DNA from: Dichetophora obliterata
Taxonomy: Eukaryota > Arthropoda > Insecta > Diptera > Sciomyzidae
NCBI GenBank assembly: GCA_963920525.1
Contig: OY986437.1
Location: forward strand, 57,803,330-57,867,329
DNA: 64,000 bases
Direction of reading: 5' to 3'
Part shown: positions 1-9,677 of the stretch, one piece after another
How positions within the stretch are numbered: position 1 is the stretch's first letter
Layout: every line of letters starts with the position of its first letter
Position numbers and translations under genes: made by a program
Notes under the pieces: generated by a model
What the model saw: the letters and a program-made list of their open reading frames with translations, nothing else
What the model was told of the DNA's origin: nothing
Databases searched by the model: none

Positions 1-186
1 TTTTAAAACAAAACTCAGTTTTATTAATAGCTTGGTATGAAAAAATAGATTTTTAGCCATAACTTATGATTGGAAAGAGATATTGGGGTAATTTTTTCAC
101 ATATATTATTTTTGAGACTTGAATTTTTTGTAAAAAATATAAAAATAACATTTTGGAAAAAATAAATTTCGCGAAAAAAATCAAAG

Positions 187-785
187 GGGGTACCCTTGTT
201 GTTTTGATGACAAAAACAGTAAAATAAATGCTATTTTAAATTGATTTAATTTTTACAACAAAAACAATTTTTGAGTCATTTTTTGAGCAAAAAGTTAATA
301 TTTTGGACCTTTTTTGACATAAATATAAAACACAGTTATACTGACACAACGGTACAGTTCAACCTATTTTTGTGAAGTGATTTTATCGAACTTTTGAACA
401 AAAAAAAAATTTTGAATGATATATATTAATGGACAGCGGAGATATTTGCATCGAAAGACCAAACATTTTTCTCATTCTTTGATAAAGATGTTTAATGAAA
501 AATTCGTTGTACTGAAAATTTCTACATTTTGAACACATGTGAGTGTTTTTGATAACAAAATAATAGACATTTTTTAAAATTAAATACACAAAAACTCCGA
601 TAGTAAAATGTATTATAATAACAAAATTACCGTTAGTTGAAAAATTTCGGAGGGGGTGTGGTAAAAACTAAGTATGTAACATTTTAAGTTGGGATAAACT
701 TAATGTATGTACTTATTTTGAGTGAAATCCGTTGAGCCATTTAGATTGGTATAAAGGGCAAACAAACAAACAAACAAACAAACAG
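187..785 (+). repeat. Dispersed GGTACC...(AAAC)n repeat, copy 1
   Basis: This stretch of about 600 bp begins with GGGTACCCTTGTT and ends in a simple (AAAC)n run at 760-784. Related sequence is found at 30770-31334 on the same strand, and on the opposite strand at 3310-3479 continuing at 9678-10160, where a Gypsy element interrupts it. Shared landmarks are a TTTTGGACC block, GATGCAAATAT, GTTGTACNAAAAATTTC, and a terminal block resembling GAAATCCGTTGAGCCATTTA just before the AAAC run. No protein is encoded. The microsatellite end suggests a non-LTR-type or Helitron-type tail, but the class is undetermined. Confidence 0.6.
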
Positions 786-800
786 AAAACTAGTTATATT

Positions 801-1788
801 ACTATAGATAATGTTTTTCTACTGAACTCAATTGTTCCTGAGAATATTTCCCAAAATAGAAAGTTTATTTAGAATTAACACAAATTTTAAAGAATTTACT
901 CAAAAAGTAAAGTTCATTTCATAGGTAAAATTGTGTGTATCGATTGTTTGCACTACGCCAGGTTCATTTCGAATAGCACTATGCATATTTTTCTTTGATA
1001 TCACTTTGAAATAGTCTTTAAGGTGATTACAAACTACTTTCAAAACAAACCACAAGTAGTTGAATAGTCAACTTTTTCTTCGAAAATAACTAGTAATTTT
1101 CTCTATGAAATGGCCGCTAAATCACCAGTACGCACTACCTACGATATGATAGATTGACTAGTTTATATATGGTTCTTTTGAATTCAACTAGTAGTCTATA
1201 GAAAATTAGCTTATATCTGGTTTCTTTCATTCTACTAACAAGTGAGGAGTAAAACGACTAATTTAAAATGGTTTTTAATAAACTAGATGCAAGTTAAAAT
1301 AGAAAATATTTAGCCATACAAAAAAATATTTTTAATTTGACTCAAAATTTAGTGTGACCTAACCTTTGAGAACAATGTGAGAAAAGTTGCTACCAAATCT
1401 CAAGTCAACATTAAAATATTTTTTTGGTTAGTCTGATTGATTTTTATATGTCTACATGAAACCAGTTGGAAATTTTTATTAAACAAAACAAATAATCTTG
1501 TTACATTTAATGCTAAAACATGAGTTTTTCAGTCTTCAAGAACGTTCAAAAGTGATAAATATTTAGTAAAGTGTGTTAAAAAAATTTTAATGCCATTGAA
1601 AAAAAAAACATAGTTCTTCAAAATTTATAAAAATCAAATACAGTAAAAGACAAAATAAAATAAACATAGAATCTCTCGCAAAGCAAAAAATGTTGCTTTC
1701 GAAGTGGCTCAAAGCCGTAGACAAAAGAGGCAAAGTGAATGGCGCGATTGATGGAGTTAACAAAAAAGTCTATGTAAGCTCTCTGAAC
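801..1788. other. No gene seen
   Basis: This is AT-rich sequence with only short chance ORFs. I see no coding signature, RNA gene or repeat structure that I can delimit. Confidence 0.5.
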
Positions 1789-3037
1789 TACACAGAGCCA
1801 AAAACCACCACATAAAATCAATAAGACCACCTAATTGAGCTATTTTATTAGGTTTTCTTATTAATACCACCAAATAATAAGAATTTTCCACAGAGAAATC
1901 TTTTTAATTCCATAGAGAAAATCTTATTAAAAATTTACAACTACTATCTAACATTTTTTAATAAGATTTCTTTTTAAAAGAATGAAATGATGTGGTAATC
2001 TTATTAATGCTTTACTTTAACAAGGAAATCTTATTTTTACTCTCCAAAGTAAAAGAAGCGACCACCTTAAATTAATAAGAAAATCTTTTTGATCTGCTTT
2101 TATAAGATTTTCTTATTAAACACCCTTTTTAGAAGGTAATAACGGTGAAAATGCTACTTATTCTTTGCTTTAGCTTTCAGTCGTAATTTTGAAGTGAATT
2201 CGTGCATTTAATGAATTTAATTTGTTTTAAGTGAAATAAAAATATATATTAATGGATAATGATACTTATGTTCCCGAACTTGTTTTCGACGAGGCTGAAA
2301 TCCTGGAAACTCACGCCATATTTCAATCGTGGGGCTTGAGTAGGTGGGGTTGATTTGTGGGGCTTGTGGGGTCAATTTCGACTTTACTAAAATTTTATGG
2401 AGTTAACTCGAAGGAGGTTCTTCAAAAAATGGAGATTGAGGATATCGCCACTTTGAAGGCCTCGACAGCGCCGGGTATTTTGGTGACAAAGTCATATTTT
2501 GTTAAGTTAAAAAAACTAATTTATGCAACAACTTTGAATTTATTTTTTTTTCAGAGATTATATTTCAACAGATGTATTTTATATATACATTTACAAATTT
2601 TATTTCCTAATAAATTAAAATAAACCATCAAAATGTCTTTTTATTTAATATTACAGGCATTTAAAAGTATATTTCTAGGTAAATGGTTAATAAGATTCCG
2701 TTTTGATTTAAAAATATTTCCTTATTAAAATTTAAAAAGAAATCCTATTAAATCAATAAGATGTCCTTATTAAATTTAAAAAAAAATCTTATTAAATCTA
2801 TAAGATTTCTTTTTAAAAATCAAGAAGTTTTGATAAGATTTTCTTATTGTTATTAAAAGTGTTCTTATAAAAACAATAAGATTCTGCTTAAAATTATGTG
2901 GTTTTCCTAATAAAAAAAGCTCATAGTATTAATAAGATTTTCTCTATGGTTTTAATAAGACAATCTTCTTGGCTGAAAACCATAGAGAAATCTTATTGAT
3001 TTTCTTCTATTTTATTAGGTTATTTTGGCTCTGTGTA
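1789..3037. mobile_element. TIR element with AATAAGATTT-type internal repeats
   Basis: A 15-bp perfect inverted repeat, TACACAGAGCCAAAA at 1789-1803 and its complement at 3023-3037, bounds about 1.25 kb. The outermost TA on each side could be a TA target duplication, as in the Tc1/mariner superfamily. Inside are many direct and inverted copies of a motif close to AATAAGATTTTCTTATT, concentrated at 1830-2130 and 2690-3010, leaving a unique centre at about 2150-2640. The centre holds a small broken SAM-like reading frame. No transposase is seen, so the element would be non-autonomous. Confidence 0.55.
2252..2623 (+). pseudogene. SAM-like domain ORF with in-frame stop
   Basis: An ATG at 2252 opens a frame that reads 33 codons to a TGA at 2351-2353, then continues in the same frame to a TAA at 2621-2623. 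The conceptual product has an acidic start (MDNDTYVPELVFDEAE), then a segment FQSWGLS, and after the stop FYGVNSKEVLQKMEIEDIATL-like residues. A tryptophan-glycine-leucine segment followed by a GV...LLxM..EDIxxL pattern resembles a SAM (sterile alpha motif) domain; this is recognition by eye. After about 2516 the frame becomes AT-rich and probably non-coding (possible intron or 3' end). It sits in the repeat-free centre of a TIR element, so it is either the element's own first exon or captured sequence. Confidence 0.4.
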
Positions 3038-3309
3038 CTTATTGATTTTAAATCAATTAAATCAAAAATAAAAGTTAATTCAAAACACAGGTAGAATAAA
3101 AAAAAGTTTTGAATAAATTGTTCTAATCTGATCATACTTAATTTTTTTAATTTTCATTATTTTAATTTTTTTCACGTTCCATTACTTTTCTAACAATATA
3201 AAATTAAGGTGTGCTCTTCAAGTGTTCAGAAGTTATGGCGTACAATGTGAATTGTTAATGGACTTTCAATACAAATTCGACTTCTTAAATTGATATCCTA
3301 GTTATTGAA

Positions 3310-3479
3310 ACCCTGTTTGTTTGTTTGTTTTCTTTGTTTGTTTGTTTGTTTGTTTGGCCTCTATAAAATCTAAATGACTCGACGGATTTCGCTAAATTTT
3401 GGTAAATATTTTGAGTGCGTCCTAGATTAAGTTGCCTAATAATTAGTTTTCGCCTTCTCTGCTATATTTAAACTAACTG
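3310..3479 (-). repeat. Dispersed GGTACC...(AAAC)n repeat, copy 2, tail part
   Basis: The (GTTT)n run at about 3315-3357, followed by a block complementary to GAAATCCGTCGAGTCATTTA, is the 3' end of the dispersed family in reverse orientation. The rest of this copy continues beyond the Gypsy insertion at 9678. Confidence 0.55.
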
Positions 3480-3625
3480 TGTAGCAGTCCGAACCGCCCA
3501 ATAGCAGTGCCATCTAGCTGTCAAGCCTTATTTGGATTATTATTATTTTAGAATTAGATTAGGACTAACTTCATTACAATTGCGAAAGCTTTATTTTAAC
3601 TTCACCTAACTTCATTGTATTGTTT

Positions 3626-3660
3626 AGAAAGCTCAGTGCATGAGCTTTCTGACTATAAAA
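3626..3660 (+). promoter_or_regulatory. LTR core promoter: stem-loop plus TATA box
   Basis: A perfect 10-bp inverted repeat, AGAAAGCTCA (3626-3635) and TGAGCTTTCT (3641-3650), lies directly upstream of TATAAAA (3654-3660). The same arrangement recurs in the 3' LTR. The TATA role is inferred from position and sequence; the inverted repeat could be a dimeric factor site. Confidence 0.6.
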
Positions 3661-3718
3661 GGGCGATCAAACGAACAAAATTGTCATTATCGTGCAATGC
3701 GTTCACGGATCAGTCCAG

Positions 3719-4186
3719 GTAAGGAACACTGCTGCAGTAGTGTCTGCTTTGGTGAGCTGAACAGCGTCAAGCTGGTCGTTTGCTTATGCAGTGCATTGTT
3801 GTTGCAGCCGCTCATGATGTTTTCTATTACAGCAGTGTCTGTTTTGGGTTAGTTGAACAGCGTCAAGCTGGTCGCTTGCCTTTGCAACACGTTGTTGTTG
3901 TAGTTTTCATTTTATATTCTTTATTACAGCAATGTCCGTTCTTGGCTTGCTGAACAGCGTAAAGCTGGTCGCATGACTTAACGATGCATTGTTGTTGTAG
4001 CTTGCAGTACTTGCTGAACAGCTTAAAGCTGGTCGCAAGAACTGTAACTAAATTATGTAGGGAGTTTTATATTGTTTTGCGTTACGTTAAACGTGTTGAA
4101 CGGCGAAAAGCTGGTTGCATGTTTGACGGAACGATTTCATCCCACTAACGTTTTATCGCTCTTTTCTTTCTCTTTTTGTTTCACAG
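3719..4186 (+). other. Candidate intron in Gypsy leader
   Basis: A donor of consensus quality, CCAG/GTAAGG (intron from 3719), lies about 33 nt downstream of the inferred transcription start. A strong acceptor, a pyrimidine run ending TTTCACAG, ends at 4186. Splicing would remove 468 nt of the R/U5 leader and leave the gag-pol ATG at 4438 intact. A weaker alternative acceptor is near 3930 (TTTATTACAG). No transcript evidence is available here. Confidence 0.4.
3757..4117 (+). repeat. Five spaced copies of a 22-nt motif in the LTR
   Basis: Near-identical copies of the motif CTGAACAGCGTAAAGCTGGT(CG) start at 3757, 3853, 3950, 4014 and 4096. The spacings are 96, 97, 64 and 82 bp. The fourth and fifth copies carry substitutions. 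The core GAACAGCG.(A)AAGCTGGTCG is more conserved than the intervening sequence, which is what a cluster of protein-binding sites would look like. The 3' LTR carries the same five copies. Confidence 0.75.
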
Positions 4187-4337
4187 ATTCTACATAAAAC
4201 TTATTTCTTTGTATTTTGATTACTTCAATAAAACTAAATTGTTTAATTAAAATAAGGCCAACCTAATTTCACACAAAATTGATTTTTCCAGTATAATTTA
4301 TTAAAACTTTAATAAATAAATAAAATACTTCTAAAAC

Positions 4338-4355
4338 TGGCGCCCAACGTGGGGC
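4338..4355 (+). other. Primer-binding site, tRNA-Lys type
   Basis: TGGCGCCCAACGTGGGGC lies just inside the 5' LTR. This 18-nt sequence matches the complement of the 3' end of tRNA-Lys (the Lys1,2 isoacceptor type, from established retroelement knowledge) and would prime minus-strand synthesis. Confidence 0.85.
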
Positions 4356-4437
4356 CCGAAATTTATGCAACCTGGAGCTAAGAAGTGCAACGCAACGTAC
4401 AATAACAACAACAGCAACAACAAATACAGCAACAAGC

Positions 4438-7400
4438 ATGACAAATTTGACAGCAGAGCAATTTAAGGAGCTGATGGAGGCGGTGTGTTTAAGCAACGTC
4501 AAACAGGGTTCGTTCAGCGCGTGTACTGCTCGTTATAAAGGGGAGCGCGACCCGTCCAAAGTCGAAGAATTTATTGCAGCGATCTCAACGTTCAAAACTG
4601 TCGAAAAAGTGCTGGATAAGGATGCAGTTGGTGGTATGCCGATGTTGCTTGAGGGTGACGCAGCGGAGTGGTGGCGTGGCGTGAAAGATGGTGTAGCAAC
4701 GTTTGATGATGTCGTTAAAAAGATTCGTGAAAGTTTTTCACCTCCTAAGCCTGCATGGCGTGTGTATGCCGAGATCTTTGAGGCAAAACAACAAAGGAAC
4801 GAGTCTACTGATGTATTTATTCGAAAGAAGAGAGCACTATTCGCACGACTTACACACATCCCTATTGAGCGTGACCAAATCGATTTAATCTTTGGATTAT
4901 TACACGCAAATGTTCGTGAGCGTGTTATGAGGCACAAAGTGAACACCTTTGATGACCTGCTTAAGGATGCGCGAGAAGCAGAACAGTTTCAAGCCGAAAA
5001 GGACAAAAGCGCAGAGCAGTCGTCGGTCAATGTTGGTGGTGGTCCTTTGCGTTGCAGTTTTTGCCGTAAAAAAGGACATACGCAAGAAGTGTGTTTTAAG
5101 AAGAAGGAGGCTAAGGCAAAAGAAACGCAGGCGAATGCTCCAGTAGTCCTTGCAAAAGCAAAACTAGCATGCTACGGATGCAATACGCCAGGGTTCATAA
5201 GAGCCAATTGCCCAAATTGTAAGAAAACGTCGAATCAAAGTGAGCAAGTGCATTTCAACACAATATCGATAAAAAAAATTGAATATAAAATTCCGACTGC
5301 CAAGGCTCAATTGTTTGGAGTGCCTGGCCTGGTCTATTTTGACACTGGAGCTCGATTAAGTGTTGCTAGTGAAAATTTAAAACGCATAATGGATTTGAAG
5401 CAATGTCAGTATGAAAGCATCAAATATGAAATCAAGCTAGCGGATGGAAGCACATCTAAACAGGACTGTTTGTCAACGGAAAGCAAAATAGTCATTGGTG
5501 GAAAATGCCTGAACATAACGTTCCTTATATTACCAAATGCTGTCGGGAATCGAACATTGATTGGCACTGACTTTATGCAAAAAGCCGGAATTGTGCTAAA
5601 CATGGGTCAGAGATTCTGGTCGTTTGAGGGATGTCCTGAGCAGCAGTTCGATTTTGTGGATGAAGAATCACGGAATTTGTTAGAAACCATCAATGTTTAC
5701 AAACGAAAGCCAGAAGACTCCGTAGAAAACGTTAATAAACAAAATAAGTCAACATATGTATCTGATTTCGAAAACTTTGGGCCCGAGATAGTGATGCAAA
5801 ATGTGAAGCAAAACGATTACTCGCCAAACTCGATTCATAATATATTCCGAGATGCACTGCCGCTTCACATTCAATCACCAAAAAAGAAAACCGACCTATT
5901 TGAAGGAGTTGTCTTCAACCAAAAAGCGTACGACGACGCAATTTTTACAAAGCTATTTGCAATAGACTTCAAAATTTTAAAAGAATCTGACGGAAGTCAA
6001 CTTTCATTGTCCGAGAAGGAGCAGCTAGAAAATATTCTACAGAAACATGAAAACGTTTTCAGCGCCATAAATGAGCCAACTCCATATGCTGAACATAGCA
6101 TCAACACTGCTGACCATGCGCCCATTTCATCACCTCCATATAGGTTGTCGTTTGCGAGAACTCGTGAGCTCAAGGACGAAGTAGAGAAGATGCTGGAAAA
6201 CGACATAATTGAAGAGAGTGAATCTGCATGGACGTCACCAGTAGTAATGGTACCCAAAAAGGACGGTGGTTTAAGAGTCTGCATAGACTATCGCAAACTT
6301 AATGCCATCACGATCCCAGATAAGTATCCGCTTCCACGGATAGATGATTTGCTGCATGCTGCCAAAATAACAAAATGTATGAGTACAATTGACTTACAAT
6401 CTGGTTATTACCAAATAAAAATTGCAAATAAAGACTATGCCAAAACATGTTTTATTACTCCGTTTGGAACATATAGCTTCAAAAGAATGCCGTTTGGTTT
6501 AAGAAATGCGCCAGCGACATTTCAACGTTTGATTGATAGGTTTAAATCAGGAATTTCTCAAATAAATATTTTAGCGTACTTAGACGATTTAATTATTTGC
6601 TCCTCGTCGTTTTCTGATCATTTAAAGGATCTAGATGTTGTTTTTGAAAGGCTTAATCTTTTCAGGTTAAAAGCAAATAATGCAAAATGTAATTTTTGTT
6701 GTTCACATGTGAGATATTTAGGACATGTTCTCACTTCAGATGGCATTAGCGTTGATCCCGAAAAAACTTTAGCAATATGTCAAAGAAATGAACCTAAGAA
6801 CGTCAAAGAGGTTATATCGTTCATTCAAACGTGCTCTTGGTATCGACGTTTTATCGAAGGTTACTCGAAAATTGGAAAGCCACTGACAGAATTAACCAAG
6901 AAAAATGCTAAATGGAAATGGGGAGAAGAACAGCGCATCGCATATAACACACTGAAGGAAAAGTTAGTGACATCGCCAATTCTGAAGCAAGCTGAAGACA
7001 ACAAGCCTTTTATAATAAAAACTGATGCCAGCGCTTATGCACTCGGAGCAGTTCTACTCCAGGGGGAGGGAGAACACGAACATCCAATAGAGTACGCCAG
7101 CCGTTTGCTTACGAAAGCTGAAATTAACTACTCTACAACAGAACGTGAAGCTCTTGCCATTGTTTGGGCTTGCGCAAAGTTTCGAGGTTACATCGATGGA
7201 GAAGAAATTATTCTCATGACAGATCATCAACCTCTTAAATGGTTATTAACAGTAAAAACGCCTTCAGGACGCTTAGCTCGATGGGCTTTGCAGTTACAAC
7301 AATATAATTTTAAAGTCGAGTATGTGCCAGGAAAAACAAATGCCGTAGCTGACATGCTCTCACGACCTCCTCAGGAGCAAGGCGTAATACCAGTACAAAG

Positions 7401-8766
7401 CATTCTTTCAATTCATATTGATTTTCCAAAGAAAAGTATTTCTGAACTTCGCGAAGAACAACTAAAAGACGATAAAATTAAAGAAATTATTCACTCCTTA
7501 GAATCTGCAGATGAAAATATGCATCGATGGATCAATAGAGGTTACTTAATGAACAATGGAATTTTGTATTGCTATGGTAATGATGACGAAGATGATGCTC
7601 AGTATGTCGTTCCAGTTCAAGGGAGAGATGAAATTTTAAGGCGCTACCATGACGATAGCACAGCGGGACACTACGGTGGAGAGAGGACTATTGCTAGAAT
7701 CGTGACAAGGTATTATTGGCCTGGTATGAGGGCTGAAATTTTAAAGCATGTGAAAACCTGCATTGAATGCCAACGTTTCAAGGCCTCAAATATGAAACCA
7801 TATGGTCTTTTGCAAACAACTAGCAGCAGACAGCGGTTTGAGGTAGTTGCAGTGGATTTGTTTGGCCCACTACCACAGAGTGACGATGGATACCAATGGA
7901 TATTTATTGTAGAAGATGTTGCAAGCAGATGGACAGAGATATTTCCAATAAAAGAAGCAACAGCGGAAGCGTGTGCTAAGCTGCTCGTCGAAGAAATATT
8001 CCTCCGCTTTGGGATACCTAGGCGCCTCAAGTCAGACAATGGAGTTCAGTTTATTTCAGCGATTATGCAAAAAGTTTCATTTTGCCTCGGAGTCGAACAA
8101 CAATTTACGCCCGTCTACCACCCCGAAGCTAATCCCGTAGAGCGACGAAATCGAGATCTCAAAGCACAATTAGCTATTTTAGTGCAGCAAGATCACACAA
8201 CTTGGTACAAGAACCTAGCAGCTATTCGTTTCGCAATGAACACCGCTAAATGTCAAAGCACAGGGTTCACACCATCATATTTAACATTTGGAAGAGAGTT
8301 ACGCACACTTAATGATGTCCAGCATGATGTCAGAGAGATTGTCGAGAGGGAGACTTTCATTCCACAAATTACACCATATCTACGAAATCTGGTCAACTCA
8401 TTTATGACTGCTAAAGAAAATGAGCAACGTATGCAGGATAAAAACAAAGTTCAAGCAGATCTTCATAGACGGCCTCAACCAAACTTTGATGTTGGTACAA
8501 AAGTCTTAATTACCACACACGTTTTAAGTCAAGGATCTAAGGGCATAACTACCAAATTTGTTCCTAAGCGAGATGGTCCGTATGTCATCACAAGAAAGAT
8601 TGGGTCAACAACGTATGAAATCGCGTCGCCTGATAATTTAGATACACCACTGGGATCATATCATGCGTCAGCAATCACTGTATACAACGGTTCTAACAAT
8701 GATGATACACCTGTTCCTGTTCATCCAATAAAGAAACGTGGTCGACCAAAGAAGAAGATCAGTTAA
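4438..8766 (+). CDS. Gag-Pol polyprotein of Ty3/Gypsy element (1442 aa)
   Basis: One uninterrupted frame encodes capsid-type Gag, protease, reverse transcriptase, RNase H and integrase in Gypsy order. Gag occupies about residues 1-290, with a CCHC zinc knuckle at C206/C209/H214/C219 and a second knuckle (C245, C248, C258) whose histidine position is Phe253. The protease has DTGA at 302-305. Reverse transcriptase has VPKKDGG around 605-611 and YLDD at 714-717. RNase H has acidic residues D863, E904 and D929. Integrase has a zinc finger H1071/H1078/C1108/C1111, catalytic D1140, D1200 and E1235, and a GPY-type C-terminal motif. No frameshift separates gag from pol, so Pol would be made as a fusion and cut by the protease. 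Every catalytic residue that I can check is present, and the protein looks functional. No chromodomain or envelope is seen. Confidence 0.95.
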   Translation: MTNLTAEQFKELMEAVCLSNVKQGSFSACTARYKGERDPSKVEEFIAAISTFKTVEKVLDKDAVGGMPMLLEGDAAEWWRGVKDGVATFDDVVKKIRESFSPPKPAWRVYAEIFEAKQQRNESTDVFIRKKRALFARLTHIPIERDQIDLIFGLLHANVRERVMRHKVNTFDDLLKDAREAEQFQAEKDKSAEQSSVNVGGGPLRCSFCRKKGHTQEVCFKKKEAKAKETQANAPVVLAKAKLACYGCNTPGFIRANCPNCKKTSNQSEQVHFNTISIKKIEYKIPTAKAQLFGVPGLVYFDTGARLSVASENLKRIMDLKQCQYESIKYEIKLADGSTSKQDCLSTESKIVIGGKCLNITFLILPNAVGNRTLIGTDFMQKAGIVLNMGQRFWSFEGCPEQQFDFVDEESRNLLETINVYKRKPEDSVENVNKQNKSTYVSDFENFGPEIVMQNVKQNDYSPNSIHNIFRDALPLHIQSPKKKTDLFEGVVFNQKAYDDAIFTKLFAIDFKILKESDGSQLSLSEKEQLENILQKHENVFSAINEPTPYAEHSINTADHAPISSPPYRLSFARTRELKDEVEKMLENDIIEESESAWTSPVVMVPKKDGGLRVCIDYRKLNAITIPDKYPLPRIDDLLHAAKITKCMSTIDLQSGYYQIKIANKDYAKTCFITPFGTYSFKRMPFGLRNAPATFQRLIDRFKSGISQINILAYLDDLIICSSSFSDHLKDLDVVFERLNLFRLKANNAKCNFCCSHVRYLGHVLTSDGISVDPEKTLAICQRNEPKNVKEVISFIQTCSWYRRFIEGYSKIGKPLTELTKKNAKWKWGEEQRIAYNTLKEKLVTSPILKQAEDNKPFIIKTDASAYALGAVLLQGEGEHEHPIEYASRLLTKAEINYSTTEREALAIVWACAKFRGYIDGEEIILMTDHQPLKWLLTVKTPSGRLARWALQLQQYNFKVEYVPGKTNAVADMLSRPPQEQGVIPVQSILSIHIDFPKKSISELREEQLKDDKIKEIIHSLESADENMHRWINRGYLMNNGILYCYGNDDEDDAQYVVPVQGRDEILRRYHDDSTAGHYGGERTIARIVTRYYWPGMRAEILKHVKTCIECQRFKASNMKPYGLLQTTSSRQRFEVVAVDLFGPLPQSDDGYQWIFIVEDVASRWTEIFPIKEATAEACAKLLVEEIFLRFGIPRRLKSDNGVQFISAIMQKVSFCLGVEQQFTPVYHPEANPVERRNRDLKAQLAILVQQDHTTWYKNLAAIRFAMNTAKCQSTGFTPSYLTFGRELRTLNDVQHDVREIVERETFIPQITPYLRNLVNSFMTAKENEQRMQDKNKVQADLHRRPQPNFDVGTKVLITTHVLSQGSKGITTKFVPKRDGPYVITRKIGSTTYEIASPDNLDTPLGSYHASAITVYNGSNNDDTPVPVHPIKKRGRPKKKIS

Positions 8767-8805
8767 GATGTTGTCGTGCTAGCGAAGGGGCGATATCCGC
8801 ACGCC

Positions 8806-8815
8806 AAAGGGGGAG
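8806..8815 (+). other. Polypurine tract
   Basis: AAAGGGGGAG lies two bases (TC) before the 3' LTR start and is the expected primer for plus-strand synthesis. Confidence 0.8.
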
Positions 8816-8817
8816 TC

Positions 8818-9673
8818 TGTAGCAGTCCGAACCGCCCAATAGCAGTGCCATCTAGCTGTCAAGCCTTATTTGGATTATTATTATTTTAGAATTAGATTAG
8901 GACTAACTTCATTACAATTGCGAAAGCTTTATTTTAACTTCACCTAACTTCATTGTATTGTTTAGAAAGCTCAGTGCATGAGCTTTCTGACTATAAAAGG
9001 GCGATCAAACGAACAAAATTGTCATTATCGTGCAATGCGTTCACGGATCAGTCCAGGTAAGGAACACTGCTGCAGTAGTGTCTGCTTTGGTGAGCTGAAC
9101 AGCGTCAAGCTGGTCGTTTGCTTATGCAGTGCATTGTTGTTGCAGCCGCTCATGATGTTTTCTATTACAGCAGTGTCTGTTTTGGGTTAGTTGAACAGCG
9201 TCAAGCTGGTCGCTTGCCTTTGCAACACGTTGTTGTTGTAGTTTTCATTTTATATTCTTTATTACAGCAATGTCCGTTCTTGGCTTGCTGAACAGCGTAA
9301 AGCTGGTCGCATGACTTAACGATGCATTGTTGTTGTAGCTTGCAGTACTTGCTGAACAGCGTAAAGCTGGTCGCAAGAACTGTAACTAAATTATGTAGGG
9401 AGTTTTATATTGTTTTGCGTTACGTTAAACGTGTTGAACGGCGAAAAGCTGGTTGCATGTTTGACGTAACGATTTCATCCCACTAACGTTTTATCGCTCT
9501 TTTCTTTCTCTTTTTGTTTCACAGATTCTACATAAAACTTATTTCTTTGTATTTTGATTACTTCAATAAAACTAAATTGTTTAATTAAAATAAGGCCAAC
9601 CTAATTTCACACAAAATTGATTTTTCCAGTATAATTTATTAAAACTTTAATAAATAAATAAAATACTTCTAAA
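8818..9673 (+). repeat. 3' LTR of Gypsy element
   Basis: This is the 856-bp partner of the 5' LTR. It differs from it only at 9361 (G) and 9467 (T) and carries the same promoter, intron-like signals and five-copy motif. A 70-codon frame inside each LTR is not supported as a gene. Confidence 0.92.
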
Positions 9674-9677
9674 ACTG

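Larger units (their letters stand above)
3480..4335 (+). repeat. 5' LTR of Gypsy element
   Basis: This 856-bp LTR begins TGTAGCAG. U3 is about 206 bp, with TATAAAA at 3654-3660 and an initiator-like TCATT at 3684-3688, which puts transcription start near 3686. A poly(A) signal AATAAA is at 4227-4232, with another AATAAATAAATAAAAT run near the end. R plus U5 is therefore unusually long, about 650 bp. It contains a possible intron and five copies of a 22-nt motif, listed separately. Confidence 0.9.
3480..9673 (+). mobile_element. Full-length Ty3/Gypsy LTR retrotransposon
   Basis: The element is about 6.19 kb: LTR 3480-4335, tRNA-Lys-type primer-binding site, one gag-pol frame 4438-8766, polypurine tract 8806-8815, LTR 8818-9673. 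The LTRs align at a constant offset of 5338 bp with only two substitutions that I can find (4023 T versus 9361 G; 4129 G versus 9467 T) and no indels. ACTG occurs immediately left (3476-3479) and right (9674-9677) and is the likely 4-bp target duplication. The right-hand ACTG also matches the first bases after the 5' LTR, so the exact LTR end is uncertain by up to 4 bp. There is no env-like frame. The element interrupts the dispersed repeat at 3310-3479/9678-10160. The intact frame and near-identical LTRs indicate a recent insertion. Confidence 0.93.

Noticed and set aside
3640..3852. 70-codon frame in each LTR (also 8978-9190)
   Set aside because: Identical only because the LTRs are identical. 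It overlaps the predicted leader intron and the repeated motif and has no domain.
4533..8447. Many minus-strand frames of 64-137 codons opposite gag-pol
   Set aside because: Antisense shadows of a strongly coding sequence. No independent motifs.
4438..8766. Endogenous retrovirus with env
   Set aside because: No frame long enough for an envelope protein lies between the integrase end (8766) and the 3' LTR (8818).
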